A stretch of DNA of 9,597 nt from Halobacteriales archaeon QS_5_70_15 (GCA_003022005.1 PXRQ01000022.1:1-9597), one strand, 5' to 3'. Counted from the first letter of the stretch, positions 1-6,752 are shown. Notes: a model not told the origin generated them from the letters alone. Translations and numbers: made by a program.

Positions 1-1
1 A

Positions 2-91
2 TGCTTCTCAAACTGTTTCAGTCACGCACGAAAAGAAACTGCTGATGAGTGGTTACGAGCCTTCGCCTTCGCATGGAATCAGCTTATCTGA
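2..91 (+). mobile_element. C-terminal end of a haloarchaeal IS transposase (partial)
   Basis: The frame starting at base 2 is open to a TGA at 89-91 and ends in ADEWLRAFAFAWNQLI, a tail that I associate with haloarchaeal ISH transposases of the IS4/ISH8-like type (recognition from memory, so the family is uncertain). The gene enters from outside the window, so only about 29 residues are visible. Codon use is less GC-rich than in the adjacent genes, as expected for an IS. Frame 1 reads MLLKLF at its beginning, which also looks transposase-like. A single-base shift near bases 18-20 could therefore join the two frames, and the copy may be inactive. The IS end must lie somewhere in about 92-160, but I could not identify its terminal inverted repeat. 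Confidence 0.55.
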
Positions 92-117
92 ACACTACCC
101 CGACCGTCGCACGAAGG

Positions 118-123
118 TTTAAC
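118..123 (+). promoter_or_regulatory. Possible TATA-like box upstream of the YtcJ-type amidohydrolase
   Basis: TTTAAC within GGTTTAACATC is the only AT-rich hexamer between the transposase stop and the GTG start at 229. A TATA box here would start transcription around 145-150 and leave a leader of about 80 nt, which fits a gene that also has a Shine-Dalgarno. It may lie within the end of the left IS, in which case the IS would supply the promoter. This is inference from position and composition only. Confidence 0.3.
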
Positions 124-214
124 ATCTCGTTCCACGCAGGGGCGCTCGTCACATGACAGCACGTGTTGGGCCGGCAGGCACCCCCGACCGTCCCCGTACA
201 GCCCCGACCGGCGA

Positions 215-223
215 GGGGGAGGG
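215..223 (+). promoter_or_regulatory. Shine-Dalgarno for the 229 GTG start
   Basis: The purine run GGGGGAGGG includes GGAGG and ends six bases before the GTG at 229. It favours 229 over the upstream GTG at 163. Between 163 and 229 the reading frame encodes a Pro/Arg-rich stretch with no similarity to the amidohydrolase fold, which begins right after 229. Confidence 0.6.
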
Positions 224-228
224 AACCC

Positions 229-1905
229 GTGCCCGATAGCGGCGACCTCGCGCTCGTCGACGGCACCGTCCTGACGCTCGACCCCGACGTCCCCGACGCC
301 GAGGCCGTCGCCATCCGGGGCGGCCGCGTCGCCGCCGTCGGGTCGACCGACGAGGCCCTCGAGCACGTCACCGGCGGTACCGAGGTGATCGACCTCGACG
401 GGCGGGCGGCACTCCCCGGGTTCATCGACACCCACCTCCACGTTCCGATGGGGGGACGTCGGATGGCCCACGTGAACTGCCGGTCGCCGCCGAACGAGTC
501 CGTCGCCGACGTACAGGCACGGATCGCCGAACGGGCGGCCGAGACGCCCGACGGCGAGTGGATCATCTGCTCCGGCTACAACCTCGGCCTCGTCTGGGAG
601 GCGGAGGGCCGGCACATCGACCGGTGGGACATCGACGAGGCCGCACCCGACAACCCGGTCCAGATCAACAGCGTCGGCGGGCACACCGGGAGCATCTACA
701 ACTCGGCGGCGCTCGATCTCGTGGACATCGACCGGGACACGCCGGACCCCGAACCGCCGGCGGTCATCGAGCGCGACGAGGACGGTCGACCGTCGGGGCT
801 GGTCAGCGAGGAGGCGGAGCTCCCTCTCCTCGACGCGACCCCCGACGAGACGCCGGAGGAGCGCCGCGCGTCGGTCCGTCGGGCGCTCGACCAGCTCCTC
901 GAGTGGGGCGTCACGACCGCCCACGACGCGCTGACGACGCCCGGCGATCTCCGGATCTACCAGGCGCTCGACCGCCAGGGGAAGCTCCCGGTCAGGCTCG
1001 GGCTGATGATCCAGGGCGACGCCGACGAGGACGGCTCGCTCGGCCCGGAAGGCGAGGACGTGCTCGAAGCCCTCGCCACCTCCGGAATCGAGACCGGGTT
1101 CGGCGGCGACCGGCTCTACGTGGTCGGCGTCAAGTACTTCATGGACGGGGCGTTCACCGGCCGGACCGCCGCGATGTACGACCCCTACGAGGGCGAACCC
1201 GTCCCGGAGGACTCCCCGCGGTACGACGGCCTCCTCCACGTCTCGCCGGAGTACTTCGCCGACCGGGTCGAGCGGGCCCACGAGGCGGGCCTTCGGGTCT
1301 GCGTCCACGGCCAGGGCGACCGCGGCATCGACCACATCCTCGACGCGTTCGAGGCGGCGGTCGAGCCCGACGAGGACCACCGGTTCCGTATCGAGCACGC
1401 GGGGCTCACGGGGCCCGAACAGCTCGAGCGCATCGCCGGCCTCGGGGTCTGTGTCTCCTCGTCGATCAACTTCCTCGGCGCGGACGTCTCCCGGAACTGG
1501 GTCTACTGGGGGGAGGAGCGGATGGACTGGACCTACGCGCTCGGGTCGCTGTTCGAGTACGGGATCCCGACGGCGGCGAACGGCGACTGGCCGGTCGCGA
1601 CGGGGGACCCGCTGCTCGCGCTCCGGACCGCGGTCACCCGCGAGACGGTGACGGGGGAGGTCGTCGGCCCGGACCAGCGGATCGACGTCGAGGACGCGCT
1701 CCGGCTGTACGGCCCGGAGGCGGCGTACCTGGAGTTCGCCGAGGACGAGAAGGGGACGCTCGCGCCCGGCAGGCTCGGTGACGTCACCGTGCTCTCGGAC
1801 GACCCCCTGGAGACCCCACCCTCGGAGCTCACCGAACTCGACGTGGAGTACACCGTGGTCGGGGGGGACGTCGCCTACGAGCGGGGACGGGGCGTCCGGT
1901 ACTGA
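229..1905 (+). CDS. YtcJ/AepA-type metal-dependent amidohydrolase (Amidohydrolase_3)
   Basis: A 558-residue cytosolic hydrolase of the amidohydrolase superfamily, in the group of Bacillus YtcJ and Erwinia AepA; members hydrolyse C-N or related bonds of small cyclic or N-substituted compounds. The N-terminal beta-sandwich strand (DLALVDGTVLTLD) leads into PGFIDTHLH, whose HxH (about H69, H71) binds metal. Further expected ligands are the lysine in GVKYFMDGAF (about K302), the histidine in CVHGQGD (H360), the histidine in RIEHAGL (H390) and the catalytic aspartate in ANGDWPV (D453). The C-terminal LAPGRLGDVTVLSDDP returns to the sandwich. All key residues are present and the length is normal, so it should be active. 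GTG at 229 is chosen because of the Shine-Dalgarno and the fold start. It follows an IS end and converges on the HTH gene. The substrate cannot be predicted; this family is often annotated only as amidohydrolase. Confidence 0.93.
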   Translation: MPDSGDLALVDGTVLTLDPDVPDAEAVAIRGGRVAAVGSTDEALEHVTGGTEVIDLDGRAALPGFIDTHLHVPMGGRRMAHVNCRSPPNESVADVQARIAERAAETPDGEWIICSGYNLGLVWEAEGRHIDRWDIDEAAPDNPVQINSVGGHTGSIYNSAALDLVDIDRDTPDPEPPAVIERDEDGRPSGLVSEEAELPLLDATPDETPEERRASVRRALDQLLEWGVTTAHDALTTPGDLRIYQALDRQGKLPVRLGLMIQGDADEDGSLGPEGEDVLEALATSGIETGFGGDRLYVVGVKYFMDGAFTGRTAAMYDPYEGEPVPEDSPRYDGLLHVSPEYFADRVERAHEAGLRVCVHGQGDRGIDHILDAFEAAVEPDEDHRFRIEHAGLTGPEQLERIAGLGVCVSSSINFLGADVSRNWVYWGEERMDWTYALGSLFEYGIPTAANGDWPVATGDPLLALRTAVTRETVTGEVVGPDQRIDVEDALRLYGPEAAYLEFAEDEKGTLAPGRLGDVTVLSDDPLETPPSELTELDVEYTVVGGDVAYERGRGVRY

Positions 1906-1986
1906 ACGAGGGCTACGCCCGTCGGTGTCGAAGCGGTGGACGATGCCGGGGGCGGCGACGGCGGGGACCGCCCGTCTCCGACCCCG

Positions 1987-2640
1987 TCAGGAGGCGAGGA
2001 GTTCGTCCACGAGCTTCTCCTGTGCGGCGGCGAGGTGTTCGGCGAGCGTCGGGAGGCCGACACCGAGCTCCTCGGGCGCTTCCGTCGCGTTCGCCGAGCG
2101 GGGGTACTCGAAGTAGCCCATCCGGTAGGCGGTCCGGAGCACCTCGCGCTGGCGGTCGGTCAGCCGCCCGCGGTCGACGAGCGTCGGGTCGGTCCGACCG
2201 CTCTCGCCGGCGGCCGATCGCACCAGGTGGCGAACCTCGACCCGGTCGGCGGTCGCGTCGAGGTCGGCCACCACCTCGCGCAGCGCCCCGACGCCGTCGA
2301 GGTGGAGCGTCGGCACGAGGACGCCGTCCTCGACGCGGACGTCCGCGACCGGGCAGCCCAGCGCCTCGACGGCCTCGCAGGCACACGCCCGGTCGGCGTC
2401 GCGGGTGAACTGATAGACCCGCTCGTCGCCGACCTCGAGGCCCGGCTCGGCGTCGCCGACGGTCTCGGGGTGTTCCGTCGCGCGGTCGGCGTCGACGCGG
2501 AGCTCCTCGGTGATCGCCCCGTCGCCTCCCCGGGTCCCCGTGACGTCCTTTACCGGCTCGCCGCTCTCGGCCGAGAGCGACGCGACCGGACAGTTCGCCG
2601 GCCCGTGGACCGCCAGCTCCGCGCGAACCCCGGGTTCCAT
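1987..2640 (-). CDS. Bacterio-opsin-activator-type HTH transcriptional regulator with four cysteines
   Basis: A 217-residue, probably DNA-binding protein. Residues 160-217 form the HTH_10 (Bat-type) domain typical of haloarchaea: LTDRQREVLRTAYRMGYFEYPR, then a second helical pair around GVGLPTLAEHLAAAQEKLVDELL. The N-terminal 155 residues have no PAS or GAF domain, unlike Bat itself. They hold four cysteines (C17 in NCPVAS; C86, C88 and C96 in ACACEAVEALGCPVAD), a spacing that could bind a metal or sense redox (inference). The start is the ATG at 2638-2640. It diverges from the Brp-like membrane gene across a 140-bp gap and converges on the amidohydrolase with an 81-bp gap. The shared promoter region makes the Brp-like gene a natural target, but no operator is evident. 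The acidic composition is ordinary for haloarchaea. Confidence 0.88.
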   Translation of the reverse strand: MEPGVRAELAVHGPANCPVASLSAESGEPVKDVTGTRGGDGAITEELRVDADRATEHPETVGDAEPGLEVGDERVYQFTRDADRACACEAVEALGCPVADVRVEDGVLVPTLHLDGVGALREVVADLDATADRVEVRHLVRSAAGESGRTDPTLVDRGRLTDRQREVLRTAYRMGYFEYPRSANATEAPEELGVGLPTLAEHLAAAQEKLVDELLAS

Positions 2641-2780
2641 CGCCCGGAACGTTCGGGCGGAGTCCTCAAACCCCGTTTGGACCCGGAAGGTGACGCGCCG
2701 ACGGGTCCGTCCCCGGGTACTTGAAACACCACAGCAGTCGGGGGCCTACCACAACTGCTCCACGTCCGTACGTCCGGCCG
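2641..2780. promoter_or_regulatory. Divergent intergenic region between the HTH regulator and the Brp-like gene
   Basis: This 140-bp gap must hold both promoters. I see no strong haloarchaeal TATA box in either direction. The best minus-strand candidate is GGGGTTTGAGG, about 30 nt before the ATG at 2640. On the plus strand ACGTCCG occurs twice with one base between (2762-2768 and 2770-2776), just before the ATG at 2781, and could be an operator half-site pair. The evidence is weak for all of these. Confidence 0.3.
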
Positions 2781-3632
2781 ATGAGCGTCACGCGCAGTCG
2801 GATGTCGGGGTTCGCGTTCGAGTCGACCGCACTGTGGCTCTCGCGGGCGGCGCTGGTCGGTCTCCTCCTCCTCCTGTTCGGCGGGCTCCGCCTCGCGGGA
2901 GCGAGCCTCTCGCTCGGGACGCAGGCGGCCGTCTACCTCGTCGCGACGGTCGCGCTCAACCTCCCCCACGGCGGGTACGAGCACTTCGCCAACCTCCGCC
3001 GGCGGGCGACGGCGTTCCGCTGGCGGTACGTCGCCGGCTACCTCGTGCTCGCCGGGGCGTCAGTCGGGCTGTTCCTCGTCGGGCCCGTGGTCGGGCTGGC
3101 GCTGGCGGTCGGCGTCGCCGTCGCGTTCCGGTGGCTCGTCCCGAACCCGCTCGCGAACGGCTCGTTCCGGTTCGGCGCCGTCGCGTTCTGGAGCGTCCTC
3201 GACCGCGGCCGGGGGATCTGGCACGTCCCCCGAGCGGACGAGGGCTCGGGTCCAGGCACGGGACCCGGGCCGCTACGCCTCGAGGCGGGCGTCGAAGACC
3301 GCCACGGGAGGTCATCGCCGTCGTCGTCGCTGTCACTCCCGTCGCCGTCGGGTTCGCCGTCCGCCTCTTGGTCCTCCTCGCCGAGCGTCTCGGGGATCCG
3401 CACGACCCGCTCGATGGCGAAGCCCGCGTCTCGCAGGTGCTCGCGCGTCGCCTCCTGTCCGGCGATCTCCCACGACATCCCGACGCCACTCCCGAGCCAG
3501 TCGGGGTTCTCGCCGACCCGGCGGTCCGTCCCCTCGGAGAGCAGTAGCCGGCCGCCCGGTCGGAGGACGCGGGCGAACTCCTCGAGGACGCCGGGATGTT
3601 CGGCCAGCGGGACGTGGATGAGCGACCAGTAG
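2781..3632 (+). pseudogene. Truncated Brp/Blh-like membrane protein (beta-carotene 15,15'-dioxygenase N-terminal part)
   Basis: From the ATG at 2781 the frame encodes a first membrane helix (LVGLLLLLFGGLRLAG), a second near QAAVYLVATVALN, the motif NLPHGGYEHFANLRRR, and a third hydrophobic block YVAGYLVLAGASVGLFLVGPVVGLALAVGV. The PHG-x-x-EH element following a helix resembles the first histidine-containing signature of Brp/Blh enzymes, which cleave beta-carotene to retinal in the membrane. Full-length members have roughly 300-350 residues and more helices. Here the likeness fades after about residue 115, and from about 3273 the frame is simply antisense to the methyltransferase until a TAG near 3630. 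No stop codon exists in any plus frame from 2781 to about 3540, so a natural end is missing. I infer loss of the 3' half. A genuinely short three-helix protein is the alternative. The upstream TTG at 2721 is a less likely start. Confidence 0.5.
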
Positions 3633-3946
3633 GCGAGGACGCCGTCGAAGGCGGCGGCCGCGAACGGGAGGCTCGCCATGTCCCCCTGGACCAGCGCCGC
3701 GTCGGGGACCTCCCACGCGGCGAGTCGGAGCTGTTCGCGGGAGAGGTCCAGCCCGACGCCGCCGGGCGGCAGTCGTCCGAGGAACGCCCCGCCGCCACAG
3801 CCGGCGTCGAGGACCCGCTTCGGCTCCGGGAGCGCGTCGCGGAACCGGTCGATGGCGGAACGCGCCGGGGCGTTCGTGCCCCGCTCGGCGGCGTATGTCT
3901 CGGCCAGCGCGTCGTAGCCACGGCCGACGGCGTCCTTCTCGACCAC
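3273..3946 (-). CDS. Class I SAM-dependent methyltransferase, frameshifted near its C-terminus
   Basis: The GTG at 3944-3946 starts MVEKDAVGRGYDALAETYA, a helix common to UbiE-like enzymes. Motif I is VLDAGCGGGAFL (residues 45-56), the acidic loop is GVGLDLS, motif II is VQGDMASLPF, and AFDGVLAYWSLIHV and VLRPGGRLLLSEGT complete a Methyltransf_11 fold, so it should bind SAM. The substrate is unknown. After a very acidic tail (about 190-212, Asp/Glu/Gly/Ser) the encoded frame continues 89 codons into a Pro/Ser/Arg-rich antisense stretch ending at 3038. Shifting frame at the G run 3306-3308 instead gives PVAVFDARLEA and a stop at 3273-3275, a natural haloarchaeal ending. One missing base there explains this, giving an intended length of about 224 residues. 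It converges on, and as read overlaps, the Brp-like fragment. The catalytic core is unaffected, but the tail as sequenced would be aberrant. Confidence 0.82.
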
Positions 3947-4026
3947 TGTCGGTGGCTATCCCGGCATCGCGTTTCAGCCTTCGGGCACCCTGTGACCGCC
4001 CCTCACGGTCGGTCGCGGTCGACGGG

Positions 4027-4491
4027 CTACCCGCGGGACCGGAGGCCGAGCCGGGTCAGCGGTCCGCTCTCCCCCTCGCTCGTGGCGTCCTCGACTACCG
4101 CCCCGGCAGTGTGCTCACCGCTGACGGGACACATCGGGACGCCGATACCGGGCGCCGTGAACGAGCCGGTGTAGTAGAGCCCGTCCATCGCCGTCGAGCG
4201 GTGCCCCGGTCGGAACGGCCCGGTCTGCCGGCGGGTGTGTGCCAGCCCGAGCGCCGTCCCCTGCGGATAGCCCATGTCGGCGAACTCCGCGACGCAGGCC
4301 GACTCCTCGACGACGATACGGTCCCGGAGGTCGACCCCCGCGTGCTTTACGAGGTCCGAGAGCACCGTCTCGCGGTACCGCGACCGGACCTCGGGGCCGT
4401 CATCCAGCCCGGGCGCGATCGGCACCAGCACGACCACGGTGTTGTGTCCGTCGGGTGCGACCGAGTCGTCCGTGTGCGAGGGGACGTCCAC
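4027..4491 (-). pseudogene. C-terminal fragment of CrtI-type phytoene desaturase
   Basis: The frame is open from about 4533 down to a stop at 4027, and the recognisable part (about 155 residues) is the C-terminal third of a roughly 500-residue phytoene dehydrogenase. Diagnostic pieces are VDVPSHTDDSVAPDGHNTVVVLVP, then YRETVLSDLVKHAGVDLRDRI, QGTALGLAHT, FRPGHRS and DGLYYTGSFTAPGIGVPM. The last is the conserved FAD-binding C-terminal signature. The N-terminal dinucleotide-binding domain is absent, and an in-frame TAA lies just upstream (4534-4536), so the protein cannot be functional. Normally conserved positions look altered: HTRRQTG instead of the usual HTLRQTA-like stretch, and MCPVSGE instead of MCLISGE, as expected under relaxed selection (family consensus recalled, not aligned). 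It lies upstream of, and in the same orientation as, the methyltransferase. Confidence 0.85.
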
Positions 4492-4544
4492 GTGGGGGAC
4501 CGCAAGACACCGTAGCCGTAGCGTTCGGGGGTTTTATTCCGCGG

Positions 4545-4660
4545 CTACTCCGTCAGACCGCCGGGACGGATACCCACGGCGCCGTCGCCCCGATCGGTGG
4601 CGGCGACGAACTCGATGTCGACCACTGCGTCGGTTCCGAAGCCATCCGGCGCTCCCGCGC
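4545..4660 (-). other. Possible C-terminal gene remnant (unidentified)
   Basis: One minus frame reads APDGFGTDAVVDIEFVAATD, continuing about a dozen residues to GGLTE and a TAG at 4545-4547. The residue composition and third-position GC look like coding sequence, but the frame has no start and enters the tandem duplication at 4669-4706. I do not recognise the family. It ends about 50 bases before the phytoene desaturase fragment, in the same orientation. It could also be chance in GC-rich DNA. Confidence 0.25.
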
Positions 4661-4668
4661 CGCGGCCG

Positions 4669-4706
4669 GTGTTATCGACGGGGAGCTGTGTTATCGACGG
4701 GGAGCT
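4669..4706. repeat. Perfect 19-bp tandem duplication
   Basis: The unit GTGTTATCGACGGGGAGCT occurs twice head to tail without mismatch. Nineteen is not a multiple of three, so the duplication would frameshift any gene crossing it. It sits inside a region otherwise made of gene remnants, consistent with replication slippage in unconstrained DNA. Confidence 0.9.
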
Positions 4707-4707
4707 C

Positions 4708-4915
4708 CTATTCGGCCGCGGGGACCGTGGCGGACACCTGGCCGGTCACGACGTCGCGCAGACTCACCTCCGGCAAGTGCCCGAACTGCTCGCCGCCGCG
4801 GTACCGGGCGAGTACGAGGGGTGCCGGATGTGGCTGCTGTCGCGGGTCGCCGACACCGAGAACGATCCCCGAGCAGCGGAACGGGGTCCCGACTCCGTGG
4901 AGCGAAGCGGTCACG
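4708..4915 (-). other. Possible gene remnant or small ORF (unidentified)
   Basis: A minus frame beginning around a GTG near 4915 encodes VTASLHGVGTPFRCSGIVLG and continues through PLVLARYRGGEQFGHLPEVS and RDVVTGQVSATVPAAE to a TAG at 4708-4710. Third positions are mostly G or C, and the sequence has the hydrophobic/polar alternation of a small beta-rich domain, so it may be a real C-terminal fragment. I recognise no family. The frame stays open upstream to 5343, but that part is the shadow of the amidohydrolase gene. No ribosome binding site or promoter is evident. It lies directly downstream of the amidohydrolase, on the same strand. Confidence 0.25.
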
Positions 4916-5027
4916 TGGAGGGGTGAGTGGCACCTGCCGGGGCCCCGTACGGTCGTGCGTAACGACGTACCGTCGGTCGTCCAGGCGGTTGCCGGCTGTC
5001 GTCGGTGAGGGACCACGAACGACCGTA
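4916..5027. other. Gap downstream of the Amidohydro_2 gene
   Basis: With the two remnants above, 4492-5027 forms a 536-base stretch without an intact gene. In 4916-5027 I see nothing that I can support: no T-rich terminator, no clear hairpin, and no promoter. Confidence 0.4.
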
Positions 5028-6119
5028 TCAGAGCCCGTATATCTCGCGGGCGTTCCCCGAGAGCACCCGCCGTCGGGTGTCGCGGTCGAGCGCGTCGAGC
5101 GTCGCCCCGGGGTTGTCGTTGTCCCAGTGGGGGTAGTCGGTCGAGAAGACGACCGTCTCGTCGGCGTGGACCATCTCGAACATCGCGGCGAGGTGCCCGG
5201 GCTTCTCGGGTTCGAACATCGGCTGGGTGCTGAACCGGACGTTCTCCCGGACGTACTCGCTGGGCTTGCGCTCGAGCCACGGCGCGGAGTCCTTGAGCCC
5301 CTTCCAGAGCTTGTCCATGTGCCACATCACGTCGGGGATCCACGAGAGCCGCTGCTCGACGAACACCACCGTCAGGTCGGGGAACTCCTCGAACACCCCT
5401 TCGAGCACCATGCTACAGAGCTGTCCCATCGTGGCCGCGGGGCCGACGGTGTGTTTCTCCATGTACGAGAGTGGCATCCCGGCGCCCGTCGCGGGGGCGG
5501 AGGCGACCCCGATGGCGGTGTTGACGTGGATGCCGACCGGGAGCCCGGCGTCCTCGGCGGCCTCGAAGATCGGCCAGTACTGGCGGTCGCCGTACGGCGA
5601 CCGGTGGGCCGACGGCATCATCACCTGCGCCATCCGGTCGTGATCCCCGACGCGGTCGATCTCTTCAACGGCGTGATCGGCATCCCCCGGCGCGACCGAC
5701 AACCCCCCGAGGAACCGGTCGTCGCGGTCGAGCCACTCCGCGATCAGCCAGTCGTTGTACGCCTCGCTCGCCGCCGTCGCGTAGTGGACGTTCGGGTGAC
5801 ACGCGAGCGCGTCCCGGACGAGCGGCCCGGTGAGGACCGCCCGGTCGACGCCGAACTCCTCGAACAGCTGCTCGGCCAGGAGGTCGTAGTCCGACCCCGG
5901 CGGGCTCCCGTCCTCGGGGACGGCGTCGAGCCGACCCAGCCCGTGTGCCGCGATGGGGTTGTGCCAGTTCGGCCCGCCGGGCGGGGTGAGGCCTCGGTCC
6001 CGGAACCCCTCCGGGAGGTACCGGGCGAACTCCGACTCGGAGGCCCAGGTCTGGTGGACGTCGCAGTCGATCACCGCCGAGTCGCTCCGACTGACCTCGT
6101 CCTGCCGTGTCGCTGCCAT
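5028..6119 (-). CDS. Amidohydro_2 family metal-dependent hydrolase or decarboxylase
   Basis: A 363-residue TIM-barrel protein of the ACMSD/gamma-resorcylate-decarboxylase-like branch (PF04909); members decarboxylate or hydrolyse aromatic and related acids in the cytosol. The first-strand motif is IDCDVHQ (D18, D20, H22): an aspartate replaces the first histidine of HxH, a variant I associate with this branch. GIHVN supplies H198, and VVFSTDYPHWD holds the C-terminal metal aspartate (D328) and H331. LEGVFEEFPDLTVVFVEQRLSWIP matches the family's conserved E-x-x-x-x-W-x-P region, and SGNAREIYGL is the usual C-terminus (NA-x-x-x-YGL). The ATG at 6117-6119 sits 25-30 nt from a TATA-like box, so the mRNA is probably leaderless. 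The Rieske gene lies 55 bp upstream on the same strand. The substrate is unknown; the Rieske partner hints at an aromatic or oxidised carboxylate (inference). Confidence 0.92.
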   Translation of the reverse strand: MAATRQDEVSRSDSAVIDCDVHQTWASESEFARYLPEGFRDRGLTPPGGPNWHNPIAAHGLGRLDAVPEDGSPPGSDYDLLAEQLFEEFGVDRAVLTGPLVRDALACHPNVHYATAASEAYNDWLIAEWLDRDDRFLGGLSVAPGDADHAVEEIDRVGDHDRMAQVMMPSAHRSPYGDRQYWPIFEAAEDAGLPVGIHVNTAIGVASAPATGAGMPLSYMEKHTVGPAATMGQLCSMVLEGVFEEFPDLTVVFVEQRLSWIPDVMWHMDKLWKGLKDSAPWLERKPSEYVRENVRFSTQPMFEPEKPGHLAAMFEMVHADETVVFSTDYPHWDNDNPGATLDALDRDTRRRVLSGNAREIYGL

Positions 6120-6143
6120 GCGTTAACGGGTGACGTGTGGGTG

Positions 6144-6149
6144 GATAAA
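6144..6149 (-). promoter_or_regulatory. TATA-like box of the Amidohydro_2 gene
   Basis: On the minus strand TTTATC within CGATTTATCCAC lies 30 to 25 nt before the ATG at 6119, the spacing of haloarchaeal leaderless genes. It lies in the 55-bp gap after the Rieske stop, so the hydrolase can be transcribed independently of the Rieske gene. Confidence 0.6.
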
Positions 6150-6174
6150 TCGTTCCCCCGGTCCCGTCGGGCCG

Positions 6175-6621
6175 CTACACGTACACGACCACGACGTCCT
6201 CCTCGACCGCAACGTCGTACGTCTCGACCGGCGGCTCCTCGCCCTCCAGGGCCGTCCCGGACGCCTCGGCCCGTTCGCCCGTCGGCGGCTCGTCGTCGAC
6301 GTCGTCGACCCGCTCGACCTCGTGGGGGTTGAACACCGACGTCCCCTCCGCGATGTCGAACTTCCAGCCGTGCCACGGGCACTGGATCACCTCGCCCTCC
6401 CGGACCGTGCGGAAGTCCCCGACGCCCTTGGAGACGGTCTCGCCGGTTATCCGGCCCTCGCAGAGCGGTGCGAGCTGGTGCGGACAGACGTTGGCGAGCG
6501 CGTGGTACTCCCCGTCGACGTTGAACACGCCGATCGAGTACGGAAGCCCGTCGACCTCGACGATGCGCTTCCCGCCCGGCGGGAGTTCGCTCGCCGGACA
6601 GACCTCGTGACGATCCGGCAT
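6175..6621 (-). CDS. Rieske [2Fe-2S] ferredoxin-like protein
   Basis: A 148-residue soluble electron-transfer protein with the two-part Rieske cluster motif: C46-P-H48 in NVCPHQLAPLCEG and C81-P-W-H84 in IQCPWHGWKFD. The N-terminal strand pattern (PPGGKRIVEVDGLPYSIGVFNVDGEYHAL) is that of dioxygenase-type Rieske ferredoxins. There is no signal peptide, Tat motif or membrane anchor, which argues against a cytochrome bc1-type subunit. A 30-residue Glu/Asp-rich segment (about 105-130) precedes the last strand YDVAVEEDVVVVYV, a haloarchaeal-looking insertion. The ATG at 6619-6621 is preferred to a TTG at 6651 because a TATA-like box lies 24-29 nt before it. The neighbouring Amidohydro_2 gene follows in tandem. 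It could pass electrons to an oxygenase encoded elsewhere; no oxygenase subunit is in the window. Confidence 0.92.
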   Translation of the reverse strand: MPDRHEVCPASELPPGGKRIVEVDGLPYSIGVFNVDGEYHALANVCPHQLAPLCEGRITGETVSKGVGDFRTVREGEVIQCPWHGWKFDIAEGTSVFNPHEVERVDDVDDEPPTGERAEASGTALEGEEPPVETYDVAVEEDVVVVYV

Positions 6622-6644
6622 CGTTCGGAAGAACGGTCGAGGCG

Positions 6645-6650
6645 TATTCA
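6645..6650 (-). promoter_or_regulatory. TATA-like box of the Rieske gene
   Basis: TGAATA in the minus-strand context ATTGAATACGCC lies 29 to 24 nt before the ATG at 6621, which supports that start and a leaderless transcript. It faces the promoter of the divergent deacetylase gene across about 110 bp. Confidence 0.5.
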
Positions 6651-6740
6651 ATCCGCTGACGGGACGAGTCGTGGCCGGGATCGCGCGGCTGCCTCCCGCT
6701 CCGGGGTCGCCGGCGCGGTCCCCGGCCCTCTCCGGGGCAA

Positions 6741-6752
6741 CCGGTACACCGG
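6741..6752. promoter_or_regulatory. Candidate operator: CCGGT-AC-ACCGG inverted repeat
   Basis: A perfect 5-bp inverted repeat with a 2-bp spacer lies eight bases upstream of the deacetylase TATA-like box, where archaeal BRE elements and activator sites sit. It may also serve the divergent Rieske gene. In 70% GC DNA a 5-bp palindrome can arise by chance, so confidence is low. Confidence 0.3.

Noticed and set aside
163..228. N-terminal extension of the first amidohydrolase to the GTG at 163
   Set aside because: The added residues are Pro/Arg-rich and precede the fold; the Shine-Dalgarno at 215-223 favours 229.
79..1398. Long minus-strand ORF of 439 codons
   Set aside because: It mirrors the YtcJ-type amidohydrolase; Val/Asp/Arg/Glu-rich shadow frames are expected opposite GC-rich haloarchaeal genes.
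3301..3360. Simple-sequence GTCGTCGTCGC run as a microsatellite or CRISPR-like repeat
   Set aside because: It is the codon run for the Asp/Gly/Ser acidic tail of the methyltransferase; there is no repeat-spacer structure.
4239..6332. Plus-strand ORF of 697 codons across the Amidohydro_2 and Rieske genes
   Set aside because: It is a shadow frame: Arg/Pro/Val-rich, no domain, and antisense to two well-supported genes.
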